A stretch of DNA of 64,000 nt from Nannocystis pusilla (GTDB lineage: Bacteria > Myxococcota_A > Polyangia > Nannocystales > Nannocystaceae), in NCBI RefSeq assembly GCF_020073745.1, contig NZ_JAIRAU010000044.1:62001-126000 (forward strand), read 5' to 3'. Shown here in pieces: positions 43,429 through 52,657 of this stretch; positions within the stretch are counted from its first letter, which is position 1; each line of letters opens with the position of its first letter. The position numbers and the translations under genes were made by a program. The notes beneath the pieces were generated by a model. The model saw only the letters and a list, made by a program, of their open reading frames with translations. It had not been told where the DNA came from and made no database searches.

Positions 43429-44332
43429 CGTCGAGCCCTCCCTCGGCGCGCGATCGCTGGACCCGCGCGACGTCGGAGGATACGCAGGTTCTCGAGCCGC
43501 GTCCCCGCGATCATGACGAAGGCGTCACGCGCAGTTCTCGCGGCGCGGCGAAACCGTCGAGATCTCTGGGGCTGAAGGCGATCCAGCGAGCTCGACCGTG
43601 GACCCGGCGAAGCTCGTCCCGCACGCTCCGTCCGTGATGCTCGCACCGCTCGGCACACGTTCGCGTGGCGTCGAGACCACATGCAGGCGCGGCGAACGAG
43701 GCGGCGTCGCACCCGCCGTGAGGCAACCTCGGGCGATCTCACGCGGCCGCGGCGGGGCGCGCGAAGCTCCGAGCAGCGCAGGTGGGTGTTTTAATAGACA
43801 TGTCCGAAGGCGCATGTGACAGCGGAGCCCGGCCCGATCGTCGAGATGTCCTTCGGGGCAGATGACGGGCGAGGTGCCGGCGCATCACCAGGTCGCGCGG
43901 GACGAGCTGCGGCGGGAGCGTCGAGGAGCGGGCGGTCGGCGCGAGGCCGGTCCCGGATGAGGGACCGACGTCGCTGCCCCCGCCTGCTCGCGCAGGCCCG
44001 ACCGCCCGCCGACGCGCCACGCGGCTGCCGCTGCTTCCGGCCCGAGGCGCGCCCAGCGGGTCGCGGCGGAGGCATGGAGGGGCATGCACCCGGCCCTCGC
44101 CGCCGCGTCGTCATATCTCTCCCTCGCCGCAGCTCCGGCGCCCGCCGCGACCGCCGAGGATTTCTTCGCCAGCCTAGGGGTGCCCGTCTCGCTCGAGGAC
44201 GTCGCGGTCGATGTGGCTGAAGACGAGGTGCGGCCTCGTCACGAAATGCCCAACATGCTACGGCCATGGCTTCACTGTCCAATCCGTCGTGGCAGGTTAT
44301 ATCACCGACAAGTGTAACGGAGCGCAGAACAA
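43429..44332. other. Gene-poor gap upstream of the giant kinase
   Basis: About 900 bp. The left part must contain the promoter of the four-gene kinase unit. Two palindrome copies occur: 43799-43816 (CATGTCC GAAG GCGCATG) and 43845-43862 (GATGTCC TTCG GGGCAGA). A plus-strand frame from 44084 (with AEDFFASLGVPVSLEDV) has coding-like third positions but no support beyond that; it may be a remnant. Confidence 0.45.
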
Positions 44333-44731
44333 GTGACTGCGCGAGATTCCGGGGACCTGCTGCAGCGACTGACTCCCGCGCGCGGGCCCCTGCCTCCGCA
44401 GCGGTGGGGGTTCTTGCCGACCGAGCAATTTTGGCGGCTCGCGGCGCGGACGCCCATCTTGTTCGGCCTCTGGTTCGTCACCGGCTTCTTTCATGACTGG
44501 CTGCGCTCCTTCGGCTTGCCGTGGTGGCAGAACGGGCTCGGCTGTCTGGTCTTCACCGCAGTCTGGGCCGGGTTGGTGGAGCGGTGGCGCCGGCAATACT
44601 TCATTCGCTGCCGCATGCGCGCGCTCAGCTCGCCCGAAGAGCCACGCCGCGTGGCGGCGCGATCGCTGACATGTCTTTCGGGGCAGGCGAACGGCGTGAC
44701 GGCGCCTGGCGATCGCGCTACGCTGCCGGCC
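44333..44731 (+). CDS. Possible small membrane protein in frame with the next gene
   Basis: From a GTG at 44333 the frame encodes about 100 residues with two hydrophobic segments (RTPILFGLWFVTGFF and GLGCLVFTAVWAGLV) and a basic tail, then runs without a stop into the next gene. A palindrome (44670-44687) lies in the connecting stretch and encodes TCLSGQ. Either a membrane-anchored N-terminal extension or a separate gene whose stop was lost. The sequence resembles nothing I recognise. Confidence 0.35.
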
Positions 44732-45142
44732 ATGTCCACCGAGAACCACCCCGGCGACGCCGCGCCGCGCAAACGCGTCCTGATCGTCGGCCTCGCGCCG
44801 AAGTTCGTCGACTTCTCGCAGTTCCCCGGGCTCGACGAGGCGAAGTTGACCGCGAGGTTGCAGGCGGCCGAGCAGGCGGTGGTGGCGGCCGGCTTCGACG
44901 TGACGTGGTGCCTGACCGACGTCGCGTGGGAGCGGGTGGAGCCGCTGCTGCGCGAACGCCTGGCCGCCGGCGAGTTCGCGGCGATCATGATCGGGGCGGG
45001 GATCCGCATGCCACCGCCGCTGCTGCTGCTGTTCGAGCGGATCGTGAATTTGGTCCACGAGGCGGCGCCGCGCGCCCGCCTGTGCTTCAACACGTCGCCC
45101 GAGACGACGGCGGCGGCGGTGCTGCGGTGGGTCCGTCCGTGA
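44732..45142 (+). CDS. Conserved hypothetical protein, Rossmann-like
   Basis: 136 residues: KRVLIVGLAPKFVDFSQFPG at the start, AAIMIGAGIRMPPPLLLLFERIVNLVHE in the middle and LCFNTSPETTAAAVLRW at the end. This pattern is shared by a widespread family of uncharacterised small proteins in proteobacteria (from memory). Probably a flavodoxin/Rossmann-like fold. The ATG at 44732 matches the family start. Confidence 0.75.
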   Translation: MSTENHPGDAAPRKRVLIVGLAPKFVDFSQFPGLDEAKLTARLQAAEQAVVAAGFDVTWCLTDVAWERVEPLLRERLAAGEFAAIMIGAGIRMPPPLLLLFERIVNLVHEAAPRARLCFNTSPETTAAAVLRWVRP

Positions 45143-45299
45143 GGCGCGCGGGCGACCCCTCGCGGCGCGCGGACGCGGGCGAAGCGTCGCGCCGCGCGTG
45201 AGCCTTGCGTGAGGATGTCGGCGCGAGCGGGCGAGCTCGCCGCGCCCGCGGTCGCCGAGGCTTGACGCTCCCGGAGGCGTGCGCGACGCTCGCGCAAAT

Positions 45300-46529
45300 A
45301 TGCGCATGGACCGGCGTCCCTCGCCCCTGGCCGCGAGCCTCCTGTGGTCGGTCACCGCCTGCTCGGGGGCGTCGCAGACGACGGCGCCGCCGCAGAGCTC
45401 GCTGCCGCCGGCGCCGACCTGCGAGGCCAGCGAGTGCAACACCCAGGGGATGCTGGCGCTCGGGCTGCAGCGCCACGACGAGGCGATGCGCCTGCTCGAT
45501 CGGGCATGTTCTCTCGGACATGCGGTCGGCTGCTCCAACCTCGCCGGGGTGTTCCGCGGCGGGGTCGGCGGCGGGCCCAAGGACCCACCGCGGGCCGTGG
45601 GCCTGTACGACCGCTCGTGCCGGCTCGGCTTCGCCGAGGCGTGCGCGACGGTGGGGACGATGCTGGCCGAAGGGACAGCCGTGCCGGCCGACCCGCCGCG
45701 GGCGCTGGGGATGTTCGAGCTGGCGTGCGCGAAGCAGGACGCGTTCGCGTGCTTCACGGCGGGGCTGTTCTACGAGACAGGTCGCGGGGTGCCGGCGCGC
45801 GACCCGAAGCGGGCGGCGAGCTCGTTCGGGCAGGCGTGCGGGCTGGGCCACGCGACGGGCTGCTTCAACGCGGGGATCTTGCTGTACTCGGAGGAGGGGG
45901 CGGGGCCCGGCGAGAACGAGCGCGCGGTCGAGTTCTTCGCCCGCGCGTGCGACGGGGCCCAGCCGGCCGGGTGCCTGCGCCACGGGCTGGCGGCGCTGCG
46001 CGGGGTGGGGACGGCCGCCGACTCGAACAAGGCGGCGAGCCTGTTCGCCCGCGCGTGCCAGGGCGGCGACGAGGACGGGTGCGGGCTGGCGGAGCAGCTG
46101 AAGCGGGCGCGCGGGCGCAAGATCGAGGTGGCGCTGACCAGCCGCGCGCCGACGCTGACGATGGCGGGGCTGACGGCGCACGAGCTGTCGTGCCGGATGC
46201 CGCAGACCGACCCGCTGGCGCTGGCGGAGGCGCTCGAGGGCGTGGCGGCCCACAAGGCGGCGCTCGACGCCTGCGCGCCCGCGGGCGACGCGGTGAAGGT
46301 GGCCTGGAGCTACCGCGGCGGGCGGGCGGCGCTGGTCCGGGTCGACGGGGCCGATCCCAGGGTCGCGGGCTGTGTGCGCAAGGCGGTCGAGCGGGCCCGC
46401 TCGAGCCTGACGGCCAGCTGCGCGGCGACGGTCCTGATCGGCGAGGCGGCAGGGGCCCGCAAGGCGCTGGCGGAGCGGCGTTCCAGCGCGACGGGCACGC
46501 CCGCACACCCGCTGGCGCAGGCGCGTTGA
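45300..46529 (+). CDS. Sel1-repeat lipoprotein
   Basis: About 409 residues: signal peptide with lipobox SVTACSG, then five to six Cys-containing Sel1/TPR-like repeats (such as CSNLAGVFRGGVGG, CFTAGLFYETGRGVPARDPKRA, CFNAGILLYSEEGAG). A C-terminal domain (about 280-380) contains VAWSYRGGRAALVRVDG and a Cys pair, like the C-terminal domains of myxobacterial AgmX-type proteins. Cys-bearing Sel1 repeats resemble Hcp proteins, where they form disulphides. An in-frame palindrome at 45505-45522 encodes ACSLGHA. The start may be 45300 or 45306. Confidence 0.8.
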   Translation: MRMDRRPSPLAASLLWSVTACSGASQTTAPPQSSLPPAPTCEASECNTQGMLALGLQRHDEAMRLLDRACSLGHAVGCSNLAGVFRGGVGGGPKDPPRAVGLYDRSCRLGFAEACATVGTMLAEGTAVPADPPRALGMFELACAKQDAFACFTAGLFYETGRGVPARDPKRAASSFGQACGLGHATGCFNAGILLYSEEGAGPGENERAVEFFARACDGAQPAGCLRHGLAALRGVGTAADSNKAASLFARACQGGDEDGCGLAEQLKRARGRKIEVALTSRAPTLTMAGLTAHELSCRMPQTDPLALAEALEGVAAHKAALDACAPAGDAVKVAWSYRGGRAALVRVDGADPRVAGCVRKAVERARSSLTASCAATVLIGEAAGARKALAERRSSATGTPAHPLAQAR

Positions 46530-46560
46530 CAGGCCGCGCGCGCGACCCGTAGCTTGGGGC

Positions 46561-47790
46561 ATGCGCTTAGGAAGAATTACGGGCGCCGCCCTGGCGATGG
46601 CCGCGACGCTGGCGTGCGGCAGGGGCGGCGGGAGCGGGACCGACACGGACACGGACACGGGCACGGGCGGGACCACGGGCGAGCCGATCGAGTTCGCCGA
46701 GTTCTTCGGCCGCGCCGAGGCGGCCTACTGCGGCTGGGCGACCCGCTGCGGGGCGTTCGCGGCCGAGGAGGACTGCCGCGCGGCCGAGTTCTTCGACTCG
46801 ATCTACCCGTCCGGCCTGCTGGCGGCGGGCCGGTTCGACGACGGGGTGAGCGGCGGGCAGATCGTCGAGTACCTGCTGGCGTCGCACGCGGCCGGGCGTA
46901 TCGAATTCGACGCCGAGGCGGCCGCGGCCTGCCTGGCGTACGTCGAGGCCCGCGGCTGCGCCAGGCCCGGGACGTACGTGGCCGACGAGGCCGAGGCGGC
47001 CGGGCAGGCGGCGTGCGCGGCGGTCATGCGCGGGACGATGGTGAAGAACGGGCCGTGCCTGCTGTCGGTCGAGTGCGCGCCGCAGGACGACGCGGCGGTG
47101 GTGTGCGGCTTCGACCCGAGCTGCAGCGACGTGTGCTGCGTCGGCGGCTGCCGGGTGCTCGGCTCGGCGCCGGTCGGCACGCCGTGCAACTTCTCGACCC
47201 GCTGCGCGCCGGGGAGCTTCTGCGCCAGCGACCCGAACACCGGGCTGCCGACGGTGTGCACGGCGCAGCGGCCGGTCGGCGGGGACTGCGTGAACCAGAT
47301 CGACTGCGACGCGAGCGGCTTCTGCGTCGACGGGACATGCAAGGCGCTGGCCGGGGAGGGCGAGCGGTGCGGCGATTGGGGCCAGGGCGGGTGTCAGCCG
47401 GGGCTGTTCTGCGCCGCGCCGAACGACGACGGCGAGGGCCGCTGCTACGCCTACAACGCGCTCGGCGGGGCGTGCCCGGGCCAGTGGTACGAGGACGGCT
47501 GCAGCGACTACGGGGTGTACTGCGACTGGGCGACCGACAAGTGCGTCGCGCCGGCCGGGCCGGGGGCGTCGTGCGGCGAGGCCCCGTGCGGGCTGACCAG
47601 CACCTGCGACTGGCAGACCAACACCTGCGTGCCGCTCTCGTTCGAGAACGAGCCGTGCGGCGACAGCCGCCGCTGCGCCGGGGCGCTCCAGTGCGACGGC
47701 TGGGACCCGAGCACGGCTCGCTGCCGGGCGCCGGTGATCGACGGCGTGTGCGCGGTGCCCGGTGAAGACGTCCTGCCCGAAGGTACATAA
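46561..47790 (+). CDS. Cys-rich lipoprotein, first of a tandem pair
   Basis: 409 residues: signal peptide with lipobox TLACG, short Thr/Asp/Gly linker, a helical Cys domain (AYCGWATRCGAFAAEEDC), then a long region of EGF-like spaced cysteines (CCVGGCRVLGSAPVGTPC, CAPGSFCASDPNTGLPTVC). The same arrangement and many of the same residues occur in the next gene. Extracellular surface protein of unknown role. Confidence 0.82.
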   Translation: MRLGRITGAALAMAATLACGRGGGSGTDTDTDTGTGGTTGEPIEFAEFFGRAEAAYCGWATRCGAFAAEEDCRAAEFFDSIYPSGLLAAGRFDDGVSGGQIVEYLLASHAAGRIEFDAEAAAACLAYVEARGCARPGTYVADEAEAAGQAACAAVMRGTMVKNGPCLLSVECAPQDDAAVVCGFDPSCSDVCCVGGCRVLGSAPVGTPCNFSTRCAPGSFCASDPNTGLPTVCTAQRPVGGDCVNQIDCDASGFCVDGTCKALAGEGERCGDWGQGGCQPGLFCAAPNDDGEGRCYAYNALGGACPGQWYEDGCSDYGVYCDWATDKCVAPAGPGASCGEAPCGLTSTCDWQTNTCVPLSFENEPCGDSRRCAGALQCDGWDPSTARCRAPVIDGVCAVPGEDVLPEGT

Positions 47791-47817
47791 CTCTTAAGAC
47801 ATGGTTTGGAGGACATC

Positions 47818-48903
47818 ATGAAGAAGACGATCACCGGGGCGGCGCTGTGGCTGGGCGCGGCGGCGGCGGGGTGCGAGGGGCCGGCGACGCCGGAGAACTT
47901 CGCCGGCGAGTACGAGGAGGCGCTGTGCGCCTGGGCGAGCGGCTGCTCGGTGTTCCAGTCGCGCGGGCAGTGCCGCGACGCGCTGGTGTGGGACACGTCC
48001 GGGCGCTTCCAGTACCTGCTCGAGGCGCTCGAGGCCGGGCGGGTCGGGTTCGACGCCGCGGCGGCCGAGGCCTGCCTCGAGCAGGTCAGCGCCCAGGCGT
48101 GCGACGGCCTGCTGCTCGACCGGGTGCTGTTCAGCGCCGGGCCGACGGCGGCGCCCGAGGTGTGCCACGACGTGTTCGTCGGCAAGGTCCGCAACTACGA
48201 CCCGTGCCTCAACTCGGAGGAGTGCGCCGGCGAGAGCGCGGTGTGCGGCTTCAACCCGGCGGGCTGCCCCGACAACATGTGCTGCGCCGGCGCCTGCCGG
48301 GTGCTCGGCGGTCCGCCGGCGCTCGGCGAGCCGTGCACGGGCAGCTGCGGCGACGATGCGTTCTGCGCCTTCGACCCCAACACCGGCCAGCCGACGGTGT
48401 GCACCAAGCGGCGCGGGGAGGGCAAGCCCTGCGACGACGACTTCGACGCGTGCCAGGCCGAGTTGTACTGCGACTCGAGCGACTTCACGTGCAAGCGGCG
48501 GGGCGAGAGCGGCGCGCGCTGCGAGTTCTCGAACTCGTGCGCCGAGGGCCTCGAGTGCTACGCGTTCCCGAACGACGACCGCCGCTGTCTGGCGCTGCCC
48601 GGCGAGGGCCAGAGCTGCTGGAACAACAACTACCCGGCGTGCGCCCGCTACGACAATACCTGCGACCAGAGCGGGACCTGCCGCAAGCTGCCGCTGCCCG
48701 GCGAGCCCTGCCTCGACTTGAATTGCGTGCCCTACGCCGTTTGCACGACCAACGCCGGCTCCCCGGTGTGCGTGCGCCGCGGCAGCCTCGACGCCGACTG
48801 CGGGCCCTCGACCGGCTATGTCCAGTGCATCGGTCACCTGTTCTGCGAGGGCGACCGCTGCGTCGAGCCCGACCCCGAGCCGGTGTGCTCGCTGCCCGAG
48901 TGA
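47818..48903 (+). CDS. Cys-rich lipoprotein, second of a tandem pair
   Basis: 361 residues, paralogue of the preceding protein (shared CAWASGC, CCAGACRVLGG, CAFDPNTGQPTVCT). The signal peptide ends at AAAAGCEG. It lacks the Thr-rich linker of its neighbour. The start at 47818 is fixed by GGAGG in ttggaggacatcatg; this ribosome site lies within an imperfect palindrome (47800-47817). Spacing of 27 bp to the first gene suggests one operon. Confidence 0.82.
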   Translation: MKKTITGAALWLGAAAAGCEGPATPENFAGEYEEALCAWASGCSVFQSRGQCRDALVWDTSGRFQYLLEALEAGRVGFDAAAAEACLEQVSAQACDGLLLDRVLFSAGPTAAPEVCHDVFVGKVRNYDPCLNSEECAGESAVCGFNPAGCPDNMCCAGACRVLGGPPALGEPCTGSCGDDAFCAFDPNTGQPTVCTKRRGEGKPCDDDFDACQAELYCDSSDFTCKRRGESGARCEFSNSCAEGLECYAFPNDDRRCLALPGEGQSCWNNNYPACARYDNTCDQSGTCRKLPLPGEPCLDLNCVPYAVCTTNAGSPVCVRRGSLDADCGPSTGYVQCIGHLFCEGDRCVEPDPEPVCSLPE

Positions 48904-48951
48904 CGGGCGAGCGGATGGTATGATGATTCGCGGCGGCCCGGTCGCCGCGCG

Positions 48952-50016
48952 TCACGGGGTCAGCGCGACCTTCAGCACGCCGTCGCGCTGGTGCGCGAAC
49001 AGCTCGTAGGCGGCGCGGATGTCGTCGAGCTTGAAGCGGTGCGTCACCATCGGTCCGAGGTCGAGGCGGCCGGCGGCGATCACGTTCATCAGCCGGCGCA
49101 TGCGCTCCTTGCCGCCGGGGCACAGCGAGGTGACGATCGTGTGATCGCCGAGGCCGGCGGCGAAGGGGCCGAGCGGCAGCCGCAGGTCGCTCGAGTACAC
49201 GCCGAGGCTCGACAGGACGCCGCCGGGCCGCAGCACCCGCAGGCACGCCTCGAACGTCTGTGGGGTGCCGAGCGCCTCGATGGCCACGTCGACGCCGCGG
49301 CCGTCGGTGATGCGCAAGATCTCGTCGACCGGATCGGTCTGATGAAAGTCGATCACGTGATCGGCGCCGAGACGTCGCGCCATCGCCAGCCGGTCCGACA
49401 CGCCGTCGACGCCGATGATCGTGCTGGCGCCGCGGAGCCGGGCGCCGGCGGTGGCGCACAGCCCGATCGGCCCCTGGGCGAACACCGCGACGGTGTCGCC
49501 GATCAGGATCCGTCCGCTCTCGGCGCCGGCGAAGCCGGTCGAGAGGATGTCGGGGCACATCAGCACCTGCTCGTCGGTCAGGGCGTCGGGCACGGGCTCG
49601 AGGTTGGCCATCGCGTCGGGGACCCGGACGTACTCGGCCTGGCAGCCGTCGATCGTGTTGCCGAGGCGCCAGCCGCCCATCGGCTTGAAGCCGTGCCGCG
49701 TGCCCGCGCCGCACTGCGCGCTGCAGCCGGCGAGCGAGGCGTAGGAGTGACCGGACGGGGTGATCGCGCCGGAGATGACGCGCTGGCCCTCCTCGTAGCC
49801 CTGGACCGCCGAGCCGAGCTTCTCGATCACGCCGACCGGCTCGTGACCGACGACGAGGCCCCTGCGGACCGGATACTCGCCCCTCAGGATGTGCACGTCG
49901 GTGCCGCAGATGGTGGTGGTGGTGACGCGGACGAGGGCGTCGAGCGGACCGATGTCGGGGATCGGTCGCTCCTCGAGCTCGATACGACCCGGTTCGACGA
50001 AGACGGCGGCTTTCAT
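48952..50016 (-). CDS. Zinc-dependent alcohol dehydrogenase (MDR)
   Basis: 354 residues. Catalytic-zinc residues are seen in TTTICGTDVHILRGEYP and GLVVGHEPVGVIE. The structural-zinc lobe is altered: only SLAGCSAQCGAGT with few Cys. The Rossmann motif is VAVFAQGPIGLCATAGARLRGA. Close to isopropanol/Sec-alcohol dehydrogenases, which also lack the structural zinc. The start at 50016 (MKAAVFVEPG) is typical; an ATG at 50025 is possible. Confidence 0.88.
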   Translation of the reverse strand: MKAAVFVEPGRIELEERPIPDIGPLDALVRVTTTTICGTDVHILRGEYPVRRGLVVGHEPVGVIEKLGSAVQGYEEGQRVISGAITPSGHSYASLAGCSAQCGAGTRHGFKPMGGWRLGNTIDGCQAEYVRVPDAMANLEPVPDALTDEQVLMCPDILSTGFAGAESGRILIGDTVAVFAQGPIGLCATAGARLRGASTIIGVDGVSDRLAMARRLGADHVIDFHQTDPVDEILRITDGRGVDVAIEALGTPQTFEACLRVLRPGGVLSSLGVYSSDLRLPLGPFAAGLGDHTIVTSLCPGGKERMRRLMNVIAAGRLDLGPMVTHRFKLDDIRAAYELFAHQRDGVLKVALTP

Positions 50017-50210
50017 GGTGCGCATGTGCGACGTCTCGTGGCGAAGTCGTGCGTCGACGCCAGTGACGGCGCGCAACCAGCGAGCGGGCCGGGTTCGCGA
50101 TCCGTGCGCCTCGACCCGGCGCCGACGCTGGTGGGCGCGGCTTGCCGGGTCGCACGCGAGCTCTTGCCGCCGGACCTGGGGGCGCGGCGTGGGTCGCCGC
50201 GCCGGGCGGC

Positions 50211-51314
50211 TCAGATGAACTTGAACACCAGGCTGAACGAGGTGATCGTGTCGAGCCTCTTGATGCCCGGCAGCGGGGCGTTGTCGTAGCGGAGGGTGAA
50301 GCTGGTGGCGAAGGCGAAGCGCTTGCCGAGGGCGGTGGTCAGGGCGACGTCCCAGTTGACCCACGCCTTGGTGCGCTCCTTGCCGCCGTCGGTCTCGACC
50401 GGGTTCGAGCGGAACGGCGCGAACGCCTGGATGTACTCGAGGCCGGTGGTGAAGGTGACGTACTCGGACAGCAGGTTGGTGTAGCCGACGAACACGCGGC
50501 CCGAGTGGGTGGCGACGCTCGGGCGCGCGGCGCAGGTCGGCATCGCCGAGGTGGTGTTCGGCACGTCGAGCACGAGGCTGGTGCCGGCCGGACAGTTGGT
50601 GTTGTCGGCGCCGCGACGGATCCGCCGCTGGTCGTAGAGGAAGTCGTAGCCGACCTCGGCCCACAGGCGGTGCTTGGGCTGGTTCACCATGTAGAACGCG
50701 AACCCCGGGTCGACGCGCATGCGCATGTTGAGGCCGAGGAACGGGTCGAAGCGGGCGGTCAACATCGTGAAGAAGGTGACCCGCGGGTGGAAGTACACGT
50801 CGTAGCGGACGCGCCCCTGGACGTTGCCCGCGGTCAGCTGACCGGTGCGTGAGCCGTCGGCCTGGCGGATCGCCGCCTGCGCGTAGTTGCCGAGCAGCTG
50901 CGCCTGGAACTCGTGGATCTTGCGGCGGATCCGGAAGCGGCCGCCGCCCGTCAGCGCGGCCGAGCGAGCGTTGCCCGAGGTGAACAGGCCGCCCGCCGAG
51001 ATCTCCGCCTCGGTCGCGTCCATCGGCTCGCTGGTGCCGGCGGTGGCGAACTTGTTGTCCTCGAGGTTGGTGGTGCCGGCGCTGGCCGGGGCCTGGGCGC
51101 CGACGGTGCCGGCCGCCCTCGGGCCCTCCGTCACGGCGGTGCCGGTCGGGGCCGGCGCGAGCGCAGGTGCAGGCTCGGGCTCGGGCTCCGCCGCGGGCTC
51201 GGGCTCCTTGGCGGGGGCGGGGGCGGGGGTCTGAGCGGCGACGTCGCCCCCGATTCCGAGGACGAGGGCGAACGCGAGGGCGAACGAGGGGAAGCGGGCG
51301 AGCGAGGAGGACAT
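50211..51314 (-). CDS. DUF481-like outer-membrane beta-barrel protein
   Basis: 367 residues with a signal peptide (ALAFALVLGIGGDVAAQT), a Pro/Ala/Glu-rich linker of about 45 residues, then beta-strand-rich sequence with alternating hydrophobics ending in the Phe-terminated strand SFSLVFKFI, typical of outer membrane barrels. Segments EISAGGLFTSGNARSAALTGGGRFRIRR and WVNWDVALTTALGKRFAFATSFTLRYDN match the DUF481 pattern. Function unknown. Confidence 0.8.
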   Translation of the reverse strand: MSSSLARFPSFALAFALVLGIGGDVAAQTPAPAPAKEPEPAAEPEPEPAPALAPAPTGTAVTEGPRAAGTVGAQAPASAGTTNLEDNKFATAGTSEPMDATEAEISAGGLFTSGNARSAALTGGGRFRIRRKIHEFQAQLLGNYAQAAIRQADGSRTGQLTAGNVQGRVRYDVYFHPRVTFFTMLTARFDPFLGLNMRMRVDPGFAFYMVNQPKHRLWAEVGYDFLYDQRRIRRGADNTNCPAGTSLVLDVPNTTSAMPTCAARPSVATHSGRVFVGYTNLLSEYVTFTTGLEYIQAFAPFRSNPVETDGGKERTKAWVNWDVALTTALGKRFAFATSFTLRYDNAPLPGIKRLDTITSFSLVFKFI

Positions 51315-51407
51315 GGCGGAAGCGGCGCGCCCTTTTTGACATCGATCGCGCGTTCGGCCAACTTCCCGAGCGGTCGCCGGGGCCGATCGAGGCGCTCGCG
51401 CGGCGGG

Positions 51408-52145
51408 TCAGGTGCGCCAGATCATGGCGGCATCGGCGGTCCCCCGAAGGGCCGCGATGGCGGCCGCGTAGTCGCGGCCGAATTGCGGGCTGCGCAGCAC
51501 GCCGGTGCCGGAGACGAACGCGTCGGCGCCGTCGCCCGCGACGTCGGCGATGGTGTCGACGGTGATGCCCCCGTCGACCTGGATCCGGGTGGGCAGGCCG
51601 GCGGCGGCGATCATGGCCCGCAGCTCGCGGATCTTCGGCCGCACGGCCGGGATGAACTGCTGCCCGCCGAAGCCCGGGTTGACGCTCATGACGAGGACGA
51701 GGTCGCACAGGTCGAGCACGTGCACGAGCTGGGACACGGGGGTGTGCGGGTTGAGGCTGACCCCGGCGAGCACGCGCCCGCCCGACCGGCGCGAGAGGCC
51801 GCGGATCTGCTGGAGGTTGCGGTGCAGGTGGCGGCAGGCCTCGACGTGCACGGTGATGATGTCGGCCCCGGCGTCGGCGAAGGCGCCGACGTAGCGCTCG
51901 GGCTCCTCGATCATCAAGTGACAGTCGAGCACCCGCGAGGTCAGCGGCCGCAGGGCGCCGACCACCAGCGGGCCGATCGTGATGTTGGGGACGAAGCGAC
52001 CGTCCATCACGTCGACGTGCAGCCAGTCGGCGCCGGCCCGGTCGAGCGCGACGGCCTCCTCGCCGAGGCGGGCGAAGTCGGCGCTGAGCAGCGAGGGGGC
52101 GATCACCGGCGCGTGCCGGTCGGACGGTGCTGTATGTTGGGACAT
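51408..52145 (-). CDS. rpe: Ribulose-phosphate 3-epimerase
   Basis: 245-residue TIM barrel interconverting ribulose-5-P and xylulose-5-P. Motifs: IAPSLLSADFARLGEE, WLHVDVMDGRFVPNITIGP (metal and catalytic Asp), LVLVMSVNPGFGGQQFI and IQVDGGITVDTI. A C-terminal extension of about 10 residues follows the usual end. Its start codon lies in an acatgtccc, part of a compact pair of palindrome-like sequences (52128-52161). Confidence 0.95.
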   Translation of the reverse strand: MSQHTAPSDRHAPVIAPSLLSADFARLGEEAVALDRAGADWLHVDVMDGRFVPNITIGPLVVGALRPLTSRVLDCHLMIEEPERYVGAFADAGADIITVHVEACRHLHRNLQQIRGLSRRSGGRVLAGVSLNPHTPVSQLVHVLDLCDLVLVMSVNPGFGGQQFIPAVRPKIRELRAMIAAAGLPTRIQVDGGITVDTIADVAGDGADAFVSGTGVLRSPQFGRDYAAAIAALRGTADAAMIWRT

Positions 52146-52222
52146 GTCTCTCCGAGACAGGTGAGGAGCGGGCGGCCGCGGTGTGGTAGCACAGTCCGGC
52201 GCGCCTGCGGTACGCTGTCCGG

Positions 52223-52657
52223 GTGAGCTCGGAGGACACGCCGCCTGCGCCGCGGCCCGGGTTCGCCGCGGTGGTCCGCGGCAACGTGCTCGCCGTCGGG
52301 GTAGTCAGCCTGCTCACGGACCTGGCGAGCGAGAGGATGAACCCCCCGCCGCCGGTCGACCGGGTCGGCAAGGGCGTCCGCACCGGCCCGCGCGACGCGC
52401 TGATCGCCGACGCGGCGCCGGCGGCCCGCCGCGGGCTGGCGTTCTCGTTCCACCGGGCGATGGACCACGCGGGGGCGGTGATCGGCCCGCTGGTGGCGCT
52501 GGGGCTGCTGCACCTGCTGCTCGGCCACGGGTCCTGGCGCGGCGACCGGGCGGCGCCGGCGGCCGAGGAGCTGGCGGCGCTCTCGATCGGCGCCGGGCTG
52601 GCGCTCGCGGCCGCCGTGGTGCTGCTCACCGCCGTCAGGCCGGGGCCGGGGCGATGA
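52223..52657 (+). pseudogene. Internally deleted MFS transporter remnant
   Basis: 144 codons. The N-terminal part (GNVLAVGVVSLLTDLASERMNP) matches the first helix of a known MFS family, but jumps straight to RVGKGVRTGPRDALIADAAP, normally about 80 residues further on, then FHRAMDHAGAVIGPLVALGLL, and ends after about one more helix, where family members have about 400 residues. So an internal in-frame deletion plus loss of the C-terminal half. It is open but cannot be a working transporter. Its stop overlaps the methyltransferase start (ATGA). Confidence 0.7.

Noticed and set aside
45764..45781. Palindrome match GCTGTTC TACG AGACAGG in the Sel1 gene
   Set aside because: The encoded FYETGRGV is the normal Sel1 repeat sequence, so the match may be chance. 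Not counted as a strong copy.
52183..52653. In-frame N-terminal extension of the methyltransferase
   Set aside because: The extension is read in a different frame from the MFS remnant and is low complexity. The ATG at 52654 gives the family-like start.
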